DNA of 64,000 nt from Nemophila menziesii (GCA_029959085.1 JARWIR010000003.1:27109505-27173504); one strand, 5' to 3'. Counted from the stretch's first letter, positions 1-12,674 are shown. Numbers and translations are program-made. The notes: generated by a model from the letters alone, not told the origin.

Positions 1-424
1 CCCTATTTAAAACTACCTAGCGCAATTGGAACCGATTATTGAAATACTACATACTTCATCCTTACATGTTTAGAACGGTAAAACTAGTGGGGATTACATA
101 CTATTTACTCAAGCTATATTCTCATACTACTTCTTCTCTTGCATTTAATTTTCTATCTCTACTTTCTTAGTTAATTTAGTTAATTGAAAACCAAATAAAT
201 ATCTATTTGTCTTTACTTTTTATGCGTTTTATTTGTTCTAGCTTTGAATAATTGCACTTGATTATTGCATAAGATTCCCCTAACCTTCGTAGTCTCTGCG
301 GAACGAATCTTACTTAATCATTAAAACTTGCATACGATCTGTATACTTGCAGAACCGTGCTCAGTTTAGGGTGTTTATTTGCATCTAATTATTATATCTT
401 TTTATCAGACCCTAGGCCACACCA
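1..424 (+). repeat. 5' LTR, 3' part only
   Basis: Matches 9707-10133 almost base for base. It ends in CACACCA just before the PBS, the same end as the 3' LTR. The missing 5' portion lies upstream of the window. Confidence 0.92.
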
Positions 425-430
425 AGTTTT

Positions 431-448
431 TGGCGCCGCTGCCGGGGA
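431..448 (+). promoter_or_regulatory. Primer binding site
   Basis: TGGCGCCGCTGCCGGGGA lies six bases after the LTR end. This is the PBS type of Athila/Tat elements, normally described as complementary to the 3' end of plant tRNA-Asp. The tRNA assignment is from family knowledge, not tested here. Confidence 0.85.
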
Positions 449-535
449 CTACATCGTTAGTCTTTGTGCACATATCTTGTGCTTTTATTTCAGTTAGTTC
501 TATTTTACGCTTTTGTCTTTTTAGTTTTTGTACAG

Positions 536-2305
536 ATGGAGAATCCAAGGAGACTTGAGTTACCCATCGAGTTTAGAGTTCAACCATGCGGAATTCGTGC
601 TCCAGAAATCCAAGCCGCTGAATTTAGGCCAGATCCAGGGATGCTAACGCAGTTTGCAACTCATGGACTATATAGCGGTGCTGCACAACAAGATCTGATC
701 CGATATATTCAGAAATTCATGCAAATATGTGATGCTTATATCGTAAGAGGAGTTACTAGGGAACATGTGTATTACGTGATGTTCTAGTTCTTCTTGACCG
801 GAGGTGCAAGCAATTGGTACGATACCCAATATCCTCATGTTATTCCAGATTGGGACAAGCTTCAAGCAAGATTCCTAGACCAATTCTATCCGGTTAGTAG
901 ACGATTAAAAGATATGTTGTAGCTTGAACAATTTATACAGGAAGACAGAGAAAGTTTGGGTGAAGCATGGTTAAGATTTAATTAAAAGAAGGCGAGATGT
1001 CCATACCATAAATCATCGCCGGAATATTATTTAACCTTGTTCTATGGAGGACTTAATGAGAAGTCAAGGGAAAAAGCAGATTCTTTAGGAAACAGAGGTT
1101 TTGTGTTGCTAGATCCTGAAGAAGCCGAAATTTGTATGGAGAGAATTCTTGAGAACGAGAGAAGTTGGCCAAGGAAACCAGAAAAAGAAGACACTTTAGA
1201 ATCTCTGAAGCTTAATGAATTGTCCCAACAACTCGAAGAACTACAAGAACAAGCTCGAACAATTTCTCAGGTAAATGTAGTACGTGCAATACCTTCGTGT
1301 CCTGGTTGTGGATCAAGAAATCATGTGTGGGAAAGGTGTATGAATAATCCAGCATTAGCCCCCGTTACATATCCTCAAGATAACTATTATTCTAATGGTT
1401 ATGATTATCCGCAAGAAAGCTACGCTAATTATCAACAACCTCCACAACAAAGAAGTTGGGTCGGAAATCAAGAGACTTATCATCAACCCCAACCTCAATC
1501 TTACTATCCACCACAACCTATTCATAAAAAGGCGCACGTTGTTGAAAAATCTTATCAAGAACCACCAAAACAATCAATGCAACTGGCAAAGAAAGAACAA
1601 ACCTTGAGCTTGAATTCGAGTATGGCTAAACTGATGCAAGAAATTGAAAACAATATGAGTCGTAGCCAACAGAAAATTCAAGCCCAGCAGAAGGTAATCA
1701 AGAAACTCGAGCATGCTCTATCACATATGGCAAGTACATTGCAAAATAGGCCGAAAGGGAAACTTCCAAGTGATACTATTGCCCCTAGAGACGATTCTTG
1801 TCATGCAGTTGAATTGCGAAGTGGAAAACAACTACCTCTACCAAGATCAGAACCAGAACCAATAATTATTCCGGAAAAGGGGGGAGAAGAAACAACAAAA
1901 GATACAGTAGAAGAGGTAGTTAAACCAAAGAGTGTCCAAGCTGATATGCCAGAAAAAACGAAAAAACCAGTGGAAATTAATACACTCCCTCCACCACCAT
2001 ACCCTTCACGTGTCAGAAAGAAGGACAATGACCTGGAATTCAAGAAGTTCGTTGACATGTTGAGCAAGTTAGAGATTATTATGCCGTTTGTTGAAGCTTT
2101 CAAGAGAATGCCAAAATATCTGAAATTCATGAAGGACATTATTTCCAACAAGCGAAGTATAGAAACTGGAGAAACAATTGGATTACCTGTGGAGTGTAGT
2201 GATATATGTCAAAACAAGTTACCACCGAAGCTAGAAGATACCGGAAGTTTTACAATTCCCATTGGCATTGGAGATAATTGGACTGGGAAAGCATTATGTG
2301 ATTAA
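536..2305 (+). pseudogene. gag polyprotein (broken)
   Basis: Retroelement capsid/nucleocapsid gene. The ATG at 536 opens a frame that is interrupted by in-frame stops at about 785-787, 919-921 and 982-984, after which it runs open to 2305. The early part has the tryptophan-rich gag core (GGASNWYDTQYPHVIPDWDKL). Near 1306-1350 is a zinc knuckle of form CX2CX4HX4C (CPGCGSRNHVWERC), expected to bind RNA. The C-terminal part is Gln/Pro-rich, then charged with a coiled-coil look (around 1600-1740). The frame ends at the first residues of the protease motif, so gag and protease were probably one frame before a stop arose. Confidence 0.85.
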
Positions 2306-2755
2306 GGCACGAGTATCAATCTCATGCCAAGATACCTGTTCGAGAAGATTAATATAGGAGAGATAGCACCCACATCTGTGGTATTACAAATGGCGGATCG
2401 CTCTCTCTCCCGACCAGTAGGTAAAATTGAAGATGTTTTAGTTAAAGCTGGTTCTTTTATTTTTCCTTGTGATTTTATTATTCTTGACTACGACGCGGAT
2501 AAGAATGTCCCCATTATCTTGGGTAGACCGTTCTTAGCCACGGGGCGTACACTAATAGATGTTGAGAATGGTGAGTTTATCATGAGGGTACAAGACGAAC
2601 AGGTACGATTTAATGTGTTTAAGGCTATAAAGTTACCAAATTCGAAAGATGAATGTTTCAAAATAGATGTCATCGGAAAAATTACACAAGAAGTCTTCAA
2701 TGAAGCAAGCTTAGATGATGATCTTGACGAAGCCTTAACACTTGAATCACAATAG
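2282..2755 (+). pseudogene. Retropepsin-like aspartic protease (stop in active site)
   Basis: The region around the stop reads ALCD-stop-GTSINLMP. Ty3/gypsy proteases have D-L/T/S-G-A/T/S-(S/T) here, so the stop sits on the residue after the catalytic Asp. The rest of the domain follows in frame, including the flap-proximal hydrophobic stretch and IILGRPFLATGRTLIDV, the conserved C-terminal motif of plant gypsy proteases. One base change would explain the stop. The enzyme would process gag-pol in the virus-like particle. Confidence 0.82.
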
Positions 2756-2757
2756 GA

Positions 2758-4430
2758 ACTCGAGATTCCCCTAAAAAAGTTGCTGCATTAGGATCAAATA
2801 TACGAGAACTACTACGAGAATCAGGTGACATTGAACCAATAAAGGAACCATCCATAATTTGTCCACCTGTTCTCAAAGAAAAACCGCTTCCAGATCATCT
2901 ACGCTATGCATATCTAGGTACGAACAAAACTTTTCCTGTTATTATTTCTGCTAACCTTTCAGGTCTTCAAGAGGAGAAGCTACTTCATGTACTTCGCGCT
3001 AACAAAGAAGCAATCGGATGGACTATTGCCGACATCAAGGGAATTAGTCCTTCTGTTTGCAAGCACAAAATCATTCTTGAGAACGAAGGTGGGCGATCTA
3101 TAGAGGGACAGAGAAGACTCATGCCGGCTATGAAAGAAGTGGTGAGGAAGGAGGTGATTAAGTTATTAGATGCAAGAATTATCTTTCCGATAGCTAGCAG
3201 TTATTGGGTTAGTCCAGTGCAATGTGTTCCAAAGAAAGGAGGTATCACTACCATCCTTAATGATCAAGGTGAAGCCATACTATCAAGAACAGTTGTGGGG
3301 TGGCGAGTATGCATGGATTACCGAAGACTCAACAAAGCTACAAAGAAAGATCACTTCCCGCTACCATTCATTGATCAGATGCTAGACAAACTCGTAGGAA
3401 GAGAGTATTATTGTTTACTTGACATATATTCGGGTTATAATCAGATTTGTGTGGATCCCTTTGATCAACACAAAACAACTTTTACTTGTCCGTTTGGCAC
3501 CTTTGCTTATAGAAGGATGCCGTTTGGTTTATGTAATGCACCTGCCACGTTCCAGAGGTGCATGATGGCTATATTTTGGGACATGATTGATAAATACTTG
3601 GAGGTTTTTATGGATGATTTTTCGGTGTTTGGAGATAGTTTTGATGATTGTTTGAATAATCTTGAGAAAGTCCTTGTGAGATGTAAATAAAAAGATCTTG
3701 TGCTTAATTGGGAAAAATGCCACTTCACGGTTCAAGAGGGAATTGTGTTGGGACATAAAGTTTAGAAAGCAGGGATGGAGGTCAATCGTGCTAAAATTAA
3801 AGTTATTAAAACATCACCACCTCCAGTTTCTGTAGAAGGAGTGAGAAGTTTCTTGGGTCACGCAGGATTTTATCGAAGATTTATTAAAGATTTCTGCAAG
3901 ATCGCCAAACCGCTTTGTTCTTTACTTGAAAAGGATACTCCTTTTAATTTTACTGACGAATGCCTTCAAGCGTTTTTGACAATTAAGGAGAAACTGATCT
4001 CTACACCTATTGTTATACCTCCTGAGTGGAAAGCTCCGTTTGAACTTATGTGCGATGCTAGTGATCACGCTATGGGTGTTGTGTTGGGGCAGAGGGAAGA
4101 CAAGATCTTCCACACGATTTATTATGCAAGTAAGACTTTCAACGCTGCCCAGATGAATTATACAGTGACGGAGAAGGAGATGTTGGCCGTAGTATATGCT
4201 TTTGATAAATTTCGTTCCTATCTGATTGGGAAGAAAACTGTTGTATACACGGACCATTCAGCTATCAGATACCTTATGGAGAAAAAGGACGCTAATCCAC
4301 GTCTTATTAAATGGGTACTGTTGCTCCAAGAATTCGACATAGACATTCGAGACCGAAAAGGATGCGAAAATCAAGTTGCTGATCATTTATCAAGGCTCGA
4401 AGGATCTGATGCGAACAAAGAACCATTATT
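2758..4430 (+). pseudogene. Reverse transcriptase and RNase H (pol, broken)
   Basis: Copies element RNA into cDNA in the particle. From 3121 the RT shows PVQCVPKKGG, the VCMDYRRLNKAT fingers, LLDIYSGYNQI (catalytic Asp of motif A), PFGLCNAPATFQ and the active-site FMDDF (YxDD variant). A stop at 3688-3690 and another near 3763-3765 split the frame between palm and thumb. The next open part, 3775-4863, has [16 protein letters not shown], then RNase H with ELMCDASD (catalytic Asp), [15 protein letters not shown] (Glu), VVYTDHSA (Asp) and VADHLSRL at the end. Residues of the RNase H triad are intact. The part between protease and 3121 is a linker with weak conservation. Confidence 0.9.
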
Positions 4431-5774
4431 GGTTAAAGAGGTATTCCCTGATGAACAACTTTTTGCTATTAAAGATGCGTTTGTGCCATGGTATGCAGAT
4501 CTAGTCAACCTCATCGTGAGTGGTGTATTCCCCAAGGATATCCACCCACAACAAAGACAAAGATTATCTCACCAGGCCAAACAGTACTATTGGGATGAAC
4601 CGTACCTCTGGAAAATTTGTAGTGACCAAGTAGGTAGAAGATGTGTCCATGAAGGCGAAGTTGATAATATTATAGCAAGCTGTCATAGTTCAACATATGG
4701 AGGTCCCTTTAAAGGCGATAGAACTACAGCTAAAATTCTCCAATCCGGTTTCTATTGGCCTTTCTACACAAAGATTGTCATCGTTTTGTCCAGTCATGTC
4801 AAAGATGCCAGTTCACTGGTAATATATCAAAAAGGGACGCGATGCCGCTTAACAATATTCTAGAAGTCGAAATCTTTTATGTATGGGGAATAGATTTCAT
4901 GGGACCCTTCATCACATCCCATGGGAATCTTTATATTTTGCCTGCGGTAGATTATGTATCAAAGTGGGTAGAAGCAGTGGCAACACCAAAGAACGATGCT
5001 CAAACAGTGATTAAATTCCTAAAAACAAGCATCTTCTCACGACATGGTACGCCACGTGTTCTCATTAGTGATAAAGGTACCCATTTTATTAATGCTCAAC
5101 TGAGAAACCTCCTTCGTAAGTTTGGAGTGAGACACCGCATTTCAACCGGTTATCACCCACAAACTAACGGTCAAGCTGAAGTGTCAAACCGGGAAATCAA
5201 ATATATTCTTGAGAAGACCGTGAATAAAACGAGGAAGGATTGGTCGTTAAAGCTAGATGATGCTCTCTGGTCTTACAGAACAGCATTTAAAACACCAGTT
5301 GGGGCATCTCCATAGCGCATGGTCTACGGCAAAGCGTGTCATCTACCTATTGAACTTGAAGCTCGAGCCTTCTGGGCTATTAAAACTCTGAATCTAGATC
5401 CAGAAATGGCCGGGAAACAAAGGTTGATGCAGTTGAACGAGTTGGAGGAGTTTCGCTATCTTGCCTATGAAAATTCACGTCTCTACAAGGAGAAAACAAA
5501 GAGATGGCATGATAGGGGACTCCGTCCAAAGCATTTCGAGAGAGGACAAAAGGTTTTATTATACAACTCTCGATTTTAGAACTACCCAGGAAAGCTTAAA
5601 TCCCGTTGGGGAGGACCTTACATTGTTACGAAAGTCACACCTCATGGAGCAATTGAAATTGAACATCCAACCGAGCAAAGGACATTCATGGTGAATGGCC
5701 AGCGTTTGAAAAGATACCATGACAGTGAGGACTTTGGGCGAGAGGAGACAATCCATCTCGTAGAAAACAATTAG
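4431..5774 (+). pseudogene. Integrase (frameshifted)
   Basis: Inserts the cDNA into the genome. The HHCC zinc domain is split by a frameshift near 4760-4770: [11 protein letters not shown] is in one frame, [13 protein letters not shown] in another. The catalytic core follows with WGIDFMGPF (Asp), ISDKGTHF (Asp) and [12 protein letters not shown] (Glu), so D-D-E is intact. Stops occur at 5313-5315, just before MVYGKACHLPIELE, and at 5577-5579. The C-terminal part (GKLKSRWGGPYIVTKV) is the GPY/F-type module. Pol ends at a stop at 5772-5774. Confidence 0.9.
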
Positions 5775-6348
5775 CCTGAGGTACACGTCTAACTCAAAGA
5801 CGTTTAACAAAAGTGCTCTTGGGAGACACCCCTTGTTTTAATTGCTTTTTAGATTAGTTTATTGCTTTGTAGTGTATAATTTTAAGTTAGTGTAGATTTT
5901 AATTGTGTTTACAAGCTAATAGGAGAGAAAGGTAGTGTGCTATTGTGCAGGAAATGAGTTTGGGGTAAAAAGAAATCAGTTGGAAAATTTCTGCCGAGAG
6001 TCCGGTATACCGGAGGATATGCCCGGTATACCGCGCCATGAAAACCCTCGTAATACGGGTATGTGACTCGGGTTTTCTGACGAGAGTTCGAAAAAATGGA
6101 GCTGATGGGTCCGGTATACCGGAGGATATGCCCGGTATACCGTAGGAGGAAAAACCCGTAATACGGGTAGGAGACTCGGGTTTTTTGACGAGAAGCGAAA
6201 AATTGGACAGCAGAAGTTCCGGTATACCGGGCCATATGGCCGGTATACCGCGCGATGGCGGTTTTGAAGAGTTTTATTCCTAATCCAATTCATACCTTAT
6301 CAAACTTAACCCTAGCCCCTCCCACACGAAATTTTCAGACCCAAACAC
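5775..6348 (+). repeat. Palindrome-rich tandem array downstream of pol
   Basis: From about 5992 to 6258 a unit of about 109 bp occurs twice plus a third partial copy. Each unit has two palindromic CCGGTATACCGG-type blocks separated by a short GGATATGCC spacer, then a block that reads CGTAATACGGGTA and GACTCGGGTTTT. No reading frame is supported. An equivalent GC-rich, degenerate array sits at the same place in the minus-strand relative (17415-17790). Confidence 0.8.
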
Positions 6349-6357
6349 TATATATAG
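6349..6357 (+). promoter_or_regulatory. Candidate internal TATA box
   Basis: TATATATAG is followed by a CT/CA-rich leader of the kind seen in plant 5' UTRs and by the first ATG of the extra ORF at 6625. The related element has a TATA-like motif in the equivalent position (17341-17350, minus strand). Inference: it drives a separate short mRNA for the extra ORF. Confidence 0.5.
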
Positions 6358-6624
6358 ACCTTGAAGCTTGTACAAACCTCCACAATTAACACAACAACTT
6401 CAATAATTCTCTCCTCCATCCTCCATAAACATAATTTCTTCATCAAATTCATCACACTACACCATTAAACACCATCAAGAACATCAAGCTTTCAAGATTT
6501 CTTCCAAGATTCATCAAGAAACCTTTCTCTTTCATTAATTCCAAGCAACAACCTCAAGCTACACCAATTTCTCTTAAACTTTTAATTCATCCTTGGTATA
6601 ACTTGAGTTGTGGGTAAATCAAAC

Positions 6625-7086
6625 ATGACCAATAGATATGATGCTATGGAATACAAGAGAAAGTGCACCATCCTTGGGAAGAATAAGAAATTGCCTGGAG
6701 CCGCCATTGAAAAGCCTATCAACCTTGATGAGGCTACTGAAGAATCAAAAGAAAAGGCACCAGCACAACCACTACCAAAGAAATCAACTGTTAGAATGTC
6801 TATACCAGCAAGGCCTTTGAAAAAGATACAGATTCATGACCAAGGTTCTTCTACTTCTTCCTCTAAAATTGATCATGATATTCCCCCATGGGCTCTTAAA
6901 TTACAACATGAAGTTGAACGATTACAAGAAGAAAACAGAGAACTTTGGGTGGAAGTTACACAGATTAATTCACAACTGGAAGATATAACCTTGGAAAGGG
7001 ATATTGATAATTATTACGATCCCTCGTCTTCTTCTTCTTCGGAGGACATAATGGATCTCTATGGCCAGCCAGGTAAGCCACTCTAA
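6625..7086 (+). CDS. Extra ORF downstream of integrase (env-position protein)
   Basis: An open frame of about 153 codons from the ATG at 6625; the frame extends upstream only to a GTG at 6610. The N-terminal half is basic. The middle is Ser/Thr/Lys/Pro-rich. From about residue 90 there is an amphipathic, Glu-rich stretch (LQHEVERLQEENRELWVEV) that looks like a coiled coil, then a poly-Ser tract and an acidic end. No signal peptide or membrane segment is visible, so calling it an envelope protein would not be justified. It occupies the slot that holds env-like or unknown ORFs in Athila elements. The related element at 15646-17040 has a longer version with an extra middle domain, so this copy may be internally deleted. 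It is the only undamaged frame in the element. Confidence 0.6.
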   Translation: MTNRYDAMEYKRKCTILGKNKKLPGAAIEKPINLDEATEESKEKAPAQPLPKKSTVRMSIPARPLKKIQIHDQGSSTSSSKIDHDIPPWALKLQHEVERLQEENRELWVEVTQINSQLEDITLERDIDNYYDPSSSSSSEDIMDLYGQPGKPL

Positions 7087-7168
7087 TCCTCTTTCTTAAT
7101 AGCTTGTATGCATTAGGTAGTTTAGTTAGTTTTAATTTTAAATTTTATTCCATTCTTGAGTCTTTTTC

Positions 7169-7212
7169 GAGTCGTGGGGACACAGCTCACTTTTGAGTTG
7201 GGGGTGGGGATT
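7169..7212 (+). promoter_or_regulatory. Hairpin plus internal polypurine-like motif
   Basis: GAGTCGTG, a GGGA loop and CACAGCTC form an imperfect hairpin, followed by GAGTTGGGGGTGGGGA. The same pair is conserved in the minus-strand relative (15570-15622), where the stem is perfect. It lies about 85 bases after the extra ORF stop. Confidence 0.5.
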
Positions 7213-8612
7213 CGTTGTCCTCATCTTCTTTTCGTTTTTGCATAAAATTTAAATTTTTTAGGTTGAATTAAGGCATGGAATATGTTGAATGTACCTATTT
7301 GAGCATGATTTAATTAGGTCAATGATAGTAAGTAGTATGTTTTTGAAAGATGATGCAAATATGTTTAGTATGCATGTAGGAAACAGGAAATAAAAGATAG
7401 AAAAGTTAATGAGCAATGCTATGAAATCACGTTGAAACTTAGGGAGAGTTATTTGGTGTGTAGAACGTGAGGTTTGAAATTAGTTGAAAACCCACTTATC
7501 TATGAACTAATAATGAACACGTAACGAAATCTGGTAGTTAGAAAAATGAATAAGGCAATTCTTTCATATTTGAAGCCACTTGAAGTCTTTTTATACTTTC
7601 TCACCCTTTTATTTGATTATTGTTATTATTTATCCGTCTTAGCCCCTCTGAGCCTTTCTAAAGCCTTTTATTGAACCACATTATAATCCATAGCCTTAGT
7701 TTGTAGGACTTATCTATATGACCCGCACTCGAATCGCAAAACCTGAAACAAGTCATTTTTAGAGCTTGAGTTTGGGGTGGTGGGTTTCATCATTAGGGAA
7801 CATTGGGTTTGGGAAATTGTAATTGTGATTTTATTGATGATGAAAAATATTGTAACCCTTTGCCGGGGTAATAGTGAATGAAAAAGAAGCTACGAGCTAA
7901 AATTTCCAACAAGGGCATCAAAAGAAAGAATATATATATATGAAAAAATAGCGTGATATCTCGAACATCAAGAAGAGAGTCATAGCTATACAAAAGAAAA
8001 AATTGATATGAAAAGAATATATATTCGGACCGGCAAAGTGGAATTTGTATATCATCATAAAAGGTTTTATTTGGGATCTATTGGGGATGCACATCAAAAG
8101 CATCAATAAATTGGGTTGAGTGAGAACATCTTCGAGTGAAACTCAAGCTCTAGGGCGATTCGTTGATGGCTAGTGAGGAGAGAGCCAAAAGCTCACTTTT
8201 CATTTATCCAAATATACCACACCGTCCCTAAGCCAAGTTATAACCAAAGACCTTAGGATTTCTAACTACTAGGTGGAGAAACAATTGAGCTATTAGGTAG
8301 TAAGTAAGTGGACCATTGGATGATATATTAGGACCTATGAACAACCTATAGCCATTAGCATGAACTACGTTATCATCCCCTCCTTCTGGCATTGCGAAAT
8401 TAATCTGGACTTGAATTTATGGAATGTGGATTATGTGTATATTAAGCATACTTGTGCATTATTTCTTAAGCATTACTACATGAGATTTTTTTAGATATTT
8501 TGCTCTAGGATCATTCATTATGTTTTGTTCTTATTCTCCTCCGACTTCTTCTTCTTGTTTATTTGACTACCCTACTGTTCTTTATTTTTATTGTATCGGG
8601 ACGATACAACTT
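7213..8612 (+). other. Non-coding 3' region of element
   Basis: About 1.4 kb between the extra ORF and the 3' LTR with no supported frame. Its sequence is alignable by eye, in inverted orientation, with 12675-13401 plus 14957-15600, the matching region of the second element. Confidence 0.75.
7768..7783 (+). promoter_or_regulatory. Second internal polypurine-like motif
   Basis: GAGTTTGGGGTGGTGG resembles the genuine polypurine tract at 8613-8626 and is conserved in the relative at 15030-15049 on the minus strand. Confidence 0.4.
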
Positions 8613-8626
8613 TGAGTTGGGGGTCT
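8613..8626 (+). promoter_or_regulatory. Polypurine tract
   Basis: TGAGTTGGGGGTCT directly precedes the TG that starts the 3' LTR; it is the expected plus-strand primer site. Confidence 0.85.
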
Positions 8627-10133
8627 TGATGTCTCCTCATTTGTGATAATAAAATCTATTTCCGAGACATCATTTTAGGCGTATTTATTAGTTTATAGAT
8701 CAATTTAAGCTTGATTTAGTACACTTTCCTATTTTGGGTCTTGAATTAATTAATTATTATTTTGAGAGCATATTGGGTTTAATTATTTATTTAGTGTGAA
8801 GCTTTAGAGATATATGGTAATTAATTAGAGTCCAAGTTGGTAAAGAGGGCTAAAGGAAAGAAGATAAATATGGGAACTGAAGATAAGGAAGTAAAAGCTA
8901 AAAACATGGAAAATGAAAACCTGTCTTAAATATGAGGTTCCGCACCTACGACCACAAATCAGCTTATATCTCAAAATCGGTGAGGAATTTGGAGAAACGG
9001 TCAAGAGCAAAGTTGAAGATATTTCCGAGACGATGAATTTAGCATACTCATACTCATCAATCGGACAAATATTGAAGTTGTTAGGACCAAAACAAGTACG
9101 GGGCTGATTGCATGTTTTTGGGCTACGAATTTGAGTTGGGCTTGGAGCCAATATTTACCTTTTCCTTCAAGAAAACGTGTAGGTCAACCTATACACTATA
9201 AATACAGTCTCTTAACATTAGAAAATCATCCTTGGTGAAACCCTAAGCCAAGAGGAAGCTTACAACACAAGAAAGAAGTCTAGAAGGAGCTGTGCATCAA
9301 TAATGTCATCTTCAACCTTTGAATTTGTAATTTCTTTCTTTTCTTCCATTAGTATGAACTAAATTTCTATTAGCTTGAGTTTTAGCATATATGTATGAAC
9401 CCTAGTTTTGGTTGACATCTATCTAATTTGGGAATTTTATGTTTTAAATTGAATTATTGTTTTTATTCTCTGTTTATGTGTTTGGATTTATATTCTGTGT
9501 TCTTGTGGATCGCGACCATATAGAATTACCATCTAGTAGTTAGGTCACCATTGACAACGGTGTTTAATTACATGTTTAGCATATAACGTCTAGTATTCGG
9601 TTTAGATCTGACAAATCAACCTAACTAGATAATCACCATGGTTTAGTGTATTGCTATTTACCAATTGTAGGAACAGTTTGCTTAGGACTCCTTATTGACA
9701 CAGGTAAACCCTATTTAAAACTACCTAGCGCAATTGGAACCGATAATTGAAATACTACATAATTCACCCTCACATGTTTAGAACGGCAAAACTAGTGGGG
9801 ATTACATGCTATTTACTCAAGCTATATTCTCATACTACTTCGTCTCTTACATTTAATTTTCTGTCTTTACTTTCTTAGTTAATCTAGTTAATTGAAAACC
9901 AAATAAATATCTATTTGTCTTTACTTTTTCTGCGTTTTATTTGTTCTAGCTTTGAATAATTGCACTTGATTATTGCATAAGATTCCCCTAACCTTCGTAG
10001 TCTCTGCGGAACGAATCTTACTTAATCATTAAAACTTGCATACGATATGTATACTTGCAGAACCGTGCTCAGTTTAGGGTGTTTATTTGCATCTAATTAT
10101 TATATTTTTTTTATCACACCCTAGGCCACACCA
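8627..10133 (+). repeat. 3' LTR (complete, about 1.5 kb)
   Basis: Begins TGATGTCTCC and ends CACACCA, the 5'-TG...CA-3' form of LTRs. Its last 427 bases match the 5' LTR at 1-424. The flank after it begins TGATT; the matching duplication would be upstream of the window. Confidence 0.92.
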
Positions 10134-11114
<981 letters not shown>

Positions 11115-12674
11115 TGGGTCCTAGGGTAATAAAATTAAATAATAAATAACAAGATCCACTGACAGCAAGCGTACAAGTCATCCAAGTAATAATCAGATAA
11201 ACGAGATTCGTTATCAGGGATTGAACTGGTATAACTCAAGTGTTTATCAAAAAGTAGTAATAATTGCAAAACAGGAGAAAAAGTGATAAAGATTTTTGTT
11301 TGTTTTGAATACTAAACTATGAGACACGATATATAAATAATTAAAGATTAACATAATGTGAATAAATTAAAAGCAAAGAAGTGTGGACGCAAGAATGAGA
11401 AGTGTACTTGAGTCTCGCAAGGGATCCACCTAAGTTCATACAACCAATGTCTCTGTTTAAGGGCTAAGCTAGTATTTGTGTACTAGTCGGGGATCTAATA
11501 TCTCCTAACCCCCTGTCGGGTGGACTTAGGAGCTATCCTATGGTACTACAAACCCCTCCCAGGTGATTATATCTACTTTCGGATGTGAAATCTATTACCA
11601 CATTGGCCATGTAGTTAGTCAAGCTTGTCGGTCAATAATAGACACCACACGTTTATTACCAATGTCTGTAATTAAACCTCCCATGTCGAATGATCACTCG
11701 CCACTAAGTGAATAGCCTAATTACTCAAACCTATTTCTAATTGATGAGAATAAAAATAGTAAACAAGCATACGATAATAGTCAATACCAAATACCCATCT
11801 TAAATTAAATTATAAAATCCTAAATTCAAAAAACCGTAAATTGAATAAATTAAGGCTTAACACATAAATGCGATTGTCAAGTAATAATGAATTTAGCTCA
11901 TGTTCAAAGTAAAAACTGAAATTAAAATAGAAGCATTCATTATCCTAAATTACAGAAATAAGATAAATAACTTAAATAAGGTGTTGGATTGATTTGTTGT
12001 TGGAAGAATAGGAATTCCCCAGCTCTTGCTCTCTCTTCTGCCTTTTTACTCTGCTCTGGATTTTAGAAAATAATGAAGCATACTAAAAAATTACTTAAGA
12101 GGCTATTTATATTACACTAATTCGAATTGGGTTTTTATTTAATAATATTAAGTCAAATGACAAAAAACCCAAGTCCAAATAGTGAACCCGTAACTGATGT
12201 ACACCATCTACTAAAACAGCCGTAACTTTTGCGTCTTACGTCCAAATCACCTGATTCTAGTCCTAAATTCGCGCTGAATCAGAGGAATAACTTCCTCCTT
12301 TGAATATTCAGACCTAAATCACTGCCGATGTGGCTCTAAATCAACAATTAGTAACAGCTATCTAGATTTTCATATATTTTCGTCAACTTTTTTGAGTGGT
12401 GTTTTCTCTCTTTTAACCTCTCCGCTTTATCTAAAACTTTAAACTTCATTTCTCCTCCTCATCTTGGTGCTCCATAATATCCATGTACCTAATAACTTTA
12501 TACTAAAAACAAACAAATTAACACGCAAAAGCTCTAAAAATACAAATAACATAAGTCCAAGGGAAGAAAGTGCAATATATTAAAACAAGTATAAAAGTCT
12601 ATCAAATAAGTCTAATTTCCACATAAAATTATGTCTCCTAAGGTTATATATTTATCACAAAATGGGATACATCA
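11115..12674 (-). repeat. 3' LTR of second element
   Basis: On + it starts TGGGTCCTAGGG and ends GGGATACATCA, the inverted form of TGATGT...CCCA. It is followed by an inverted polypurine tract (AGTCCCAAAACTCAAACC, 12675-12692). It resembles the LTR fragment at 46650-47249 in the block about 11450-11700. Confidence 0.8.

Larger units (their letters stand above)
1..10133 (+). mobile_element. Athila-like Ty3/gypsy LTR retrotransposon, 5' end outside window
   Basis: A nearly full-length LTR retrotransposon. The first 424 bases recur at 9707-10133, so the window opens inside the 5' LTR. After the LTR come a primer binding site, gag, protease, RT, RNase H, integrase, an extra small ORF, a long non-coding 3' region, a polypurine tract and a complete 3' LTR. 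Domain order (RT before integrase) makes it Ty3/gypsy; the PBS type, long LTR and extra ORF after integrase fit the Athila/Tat branch. All large coding regions carry stops or frameshifts, so the copy cannot encode its own proteins. The two LTR copies differ at only scattered positions, suggesting a fairly recent insertion. Confidence 0.93.

Noticed and set aside
6625..7086. Retroviral envelope protein
   Set aside because: No signal peptide, transmembrane helix, glycosylation cluster or cleavage site is visible; only the position is env-like.
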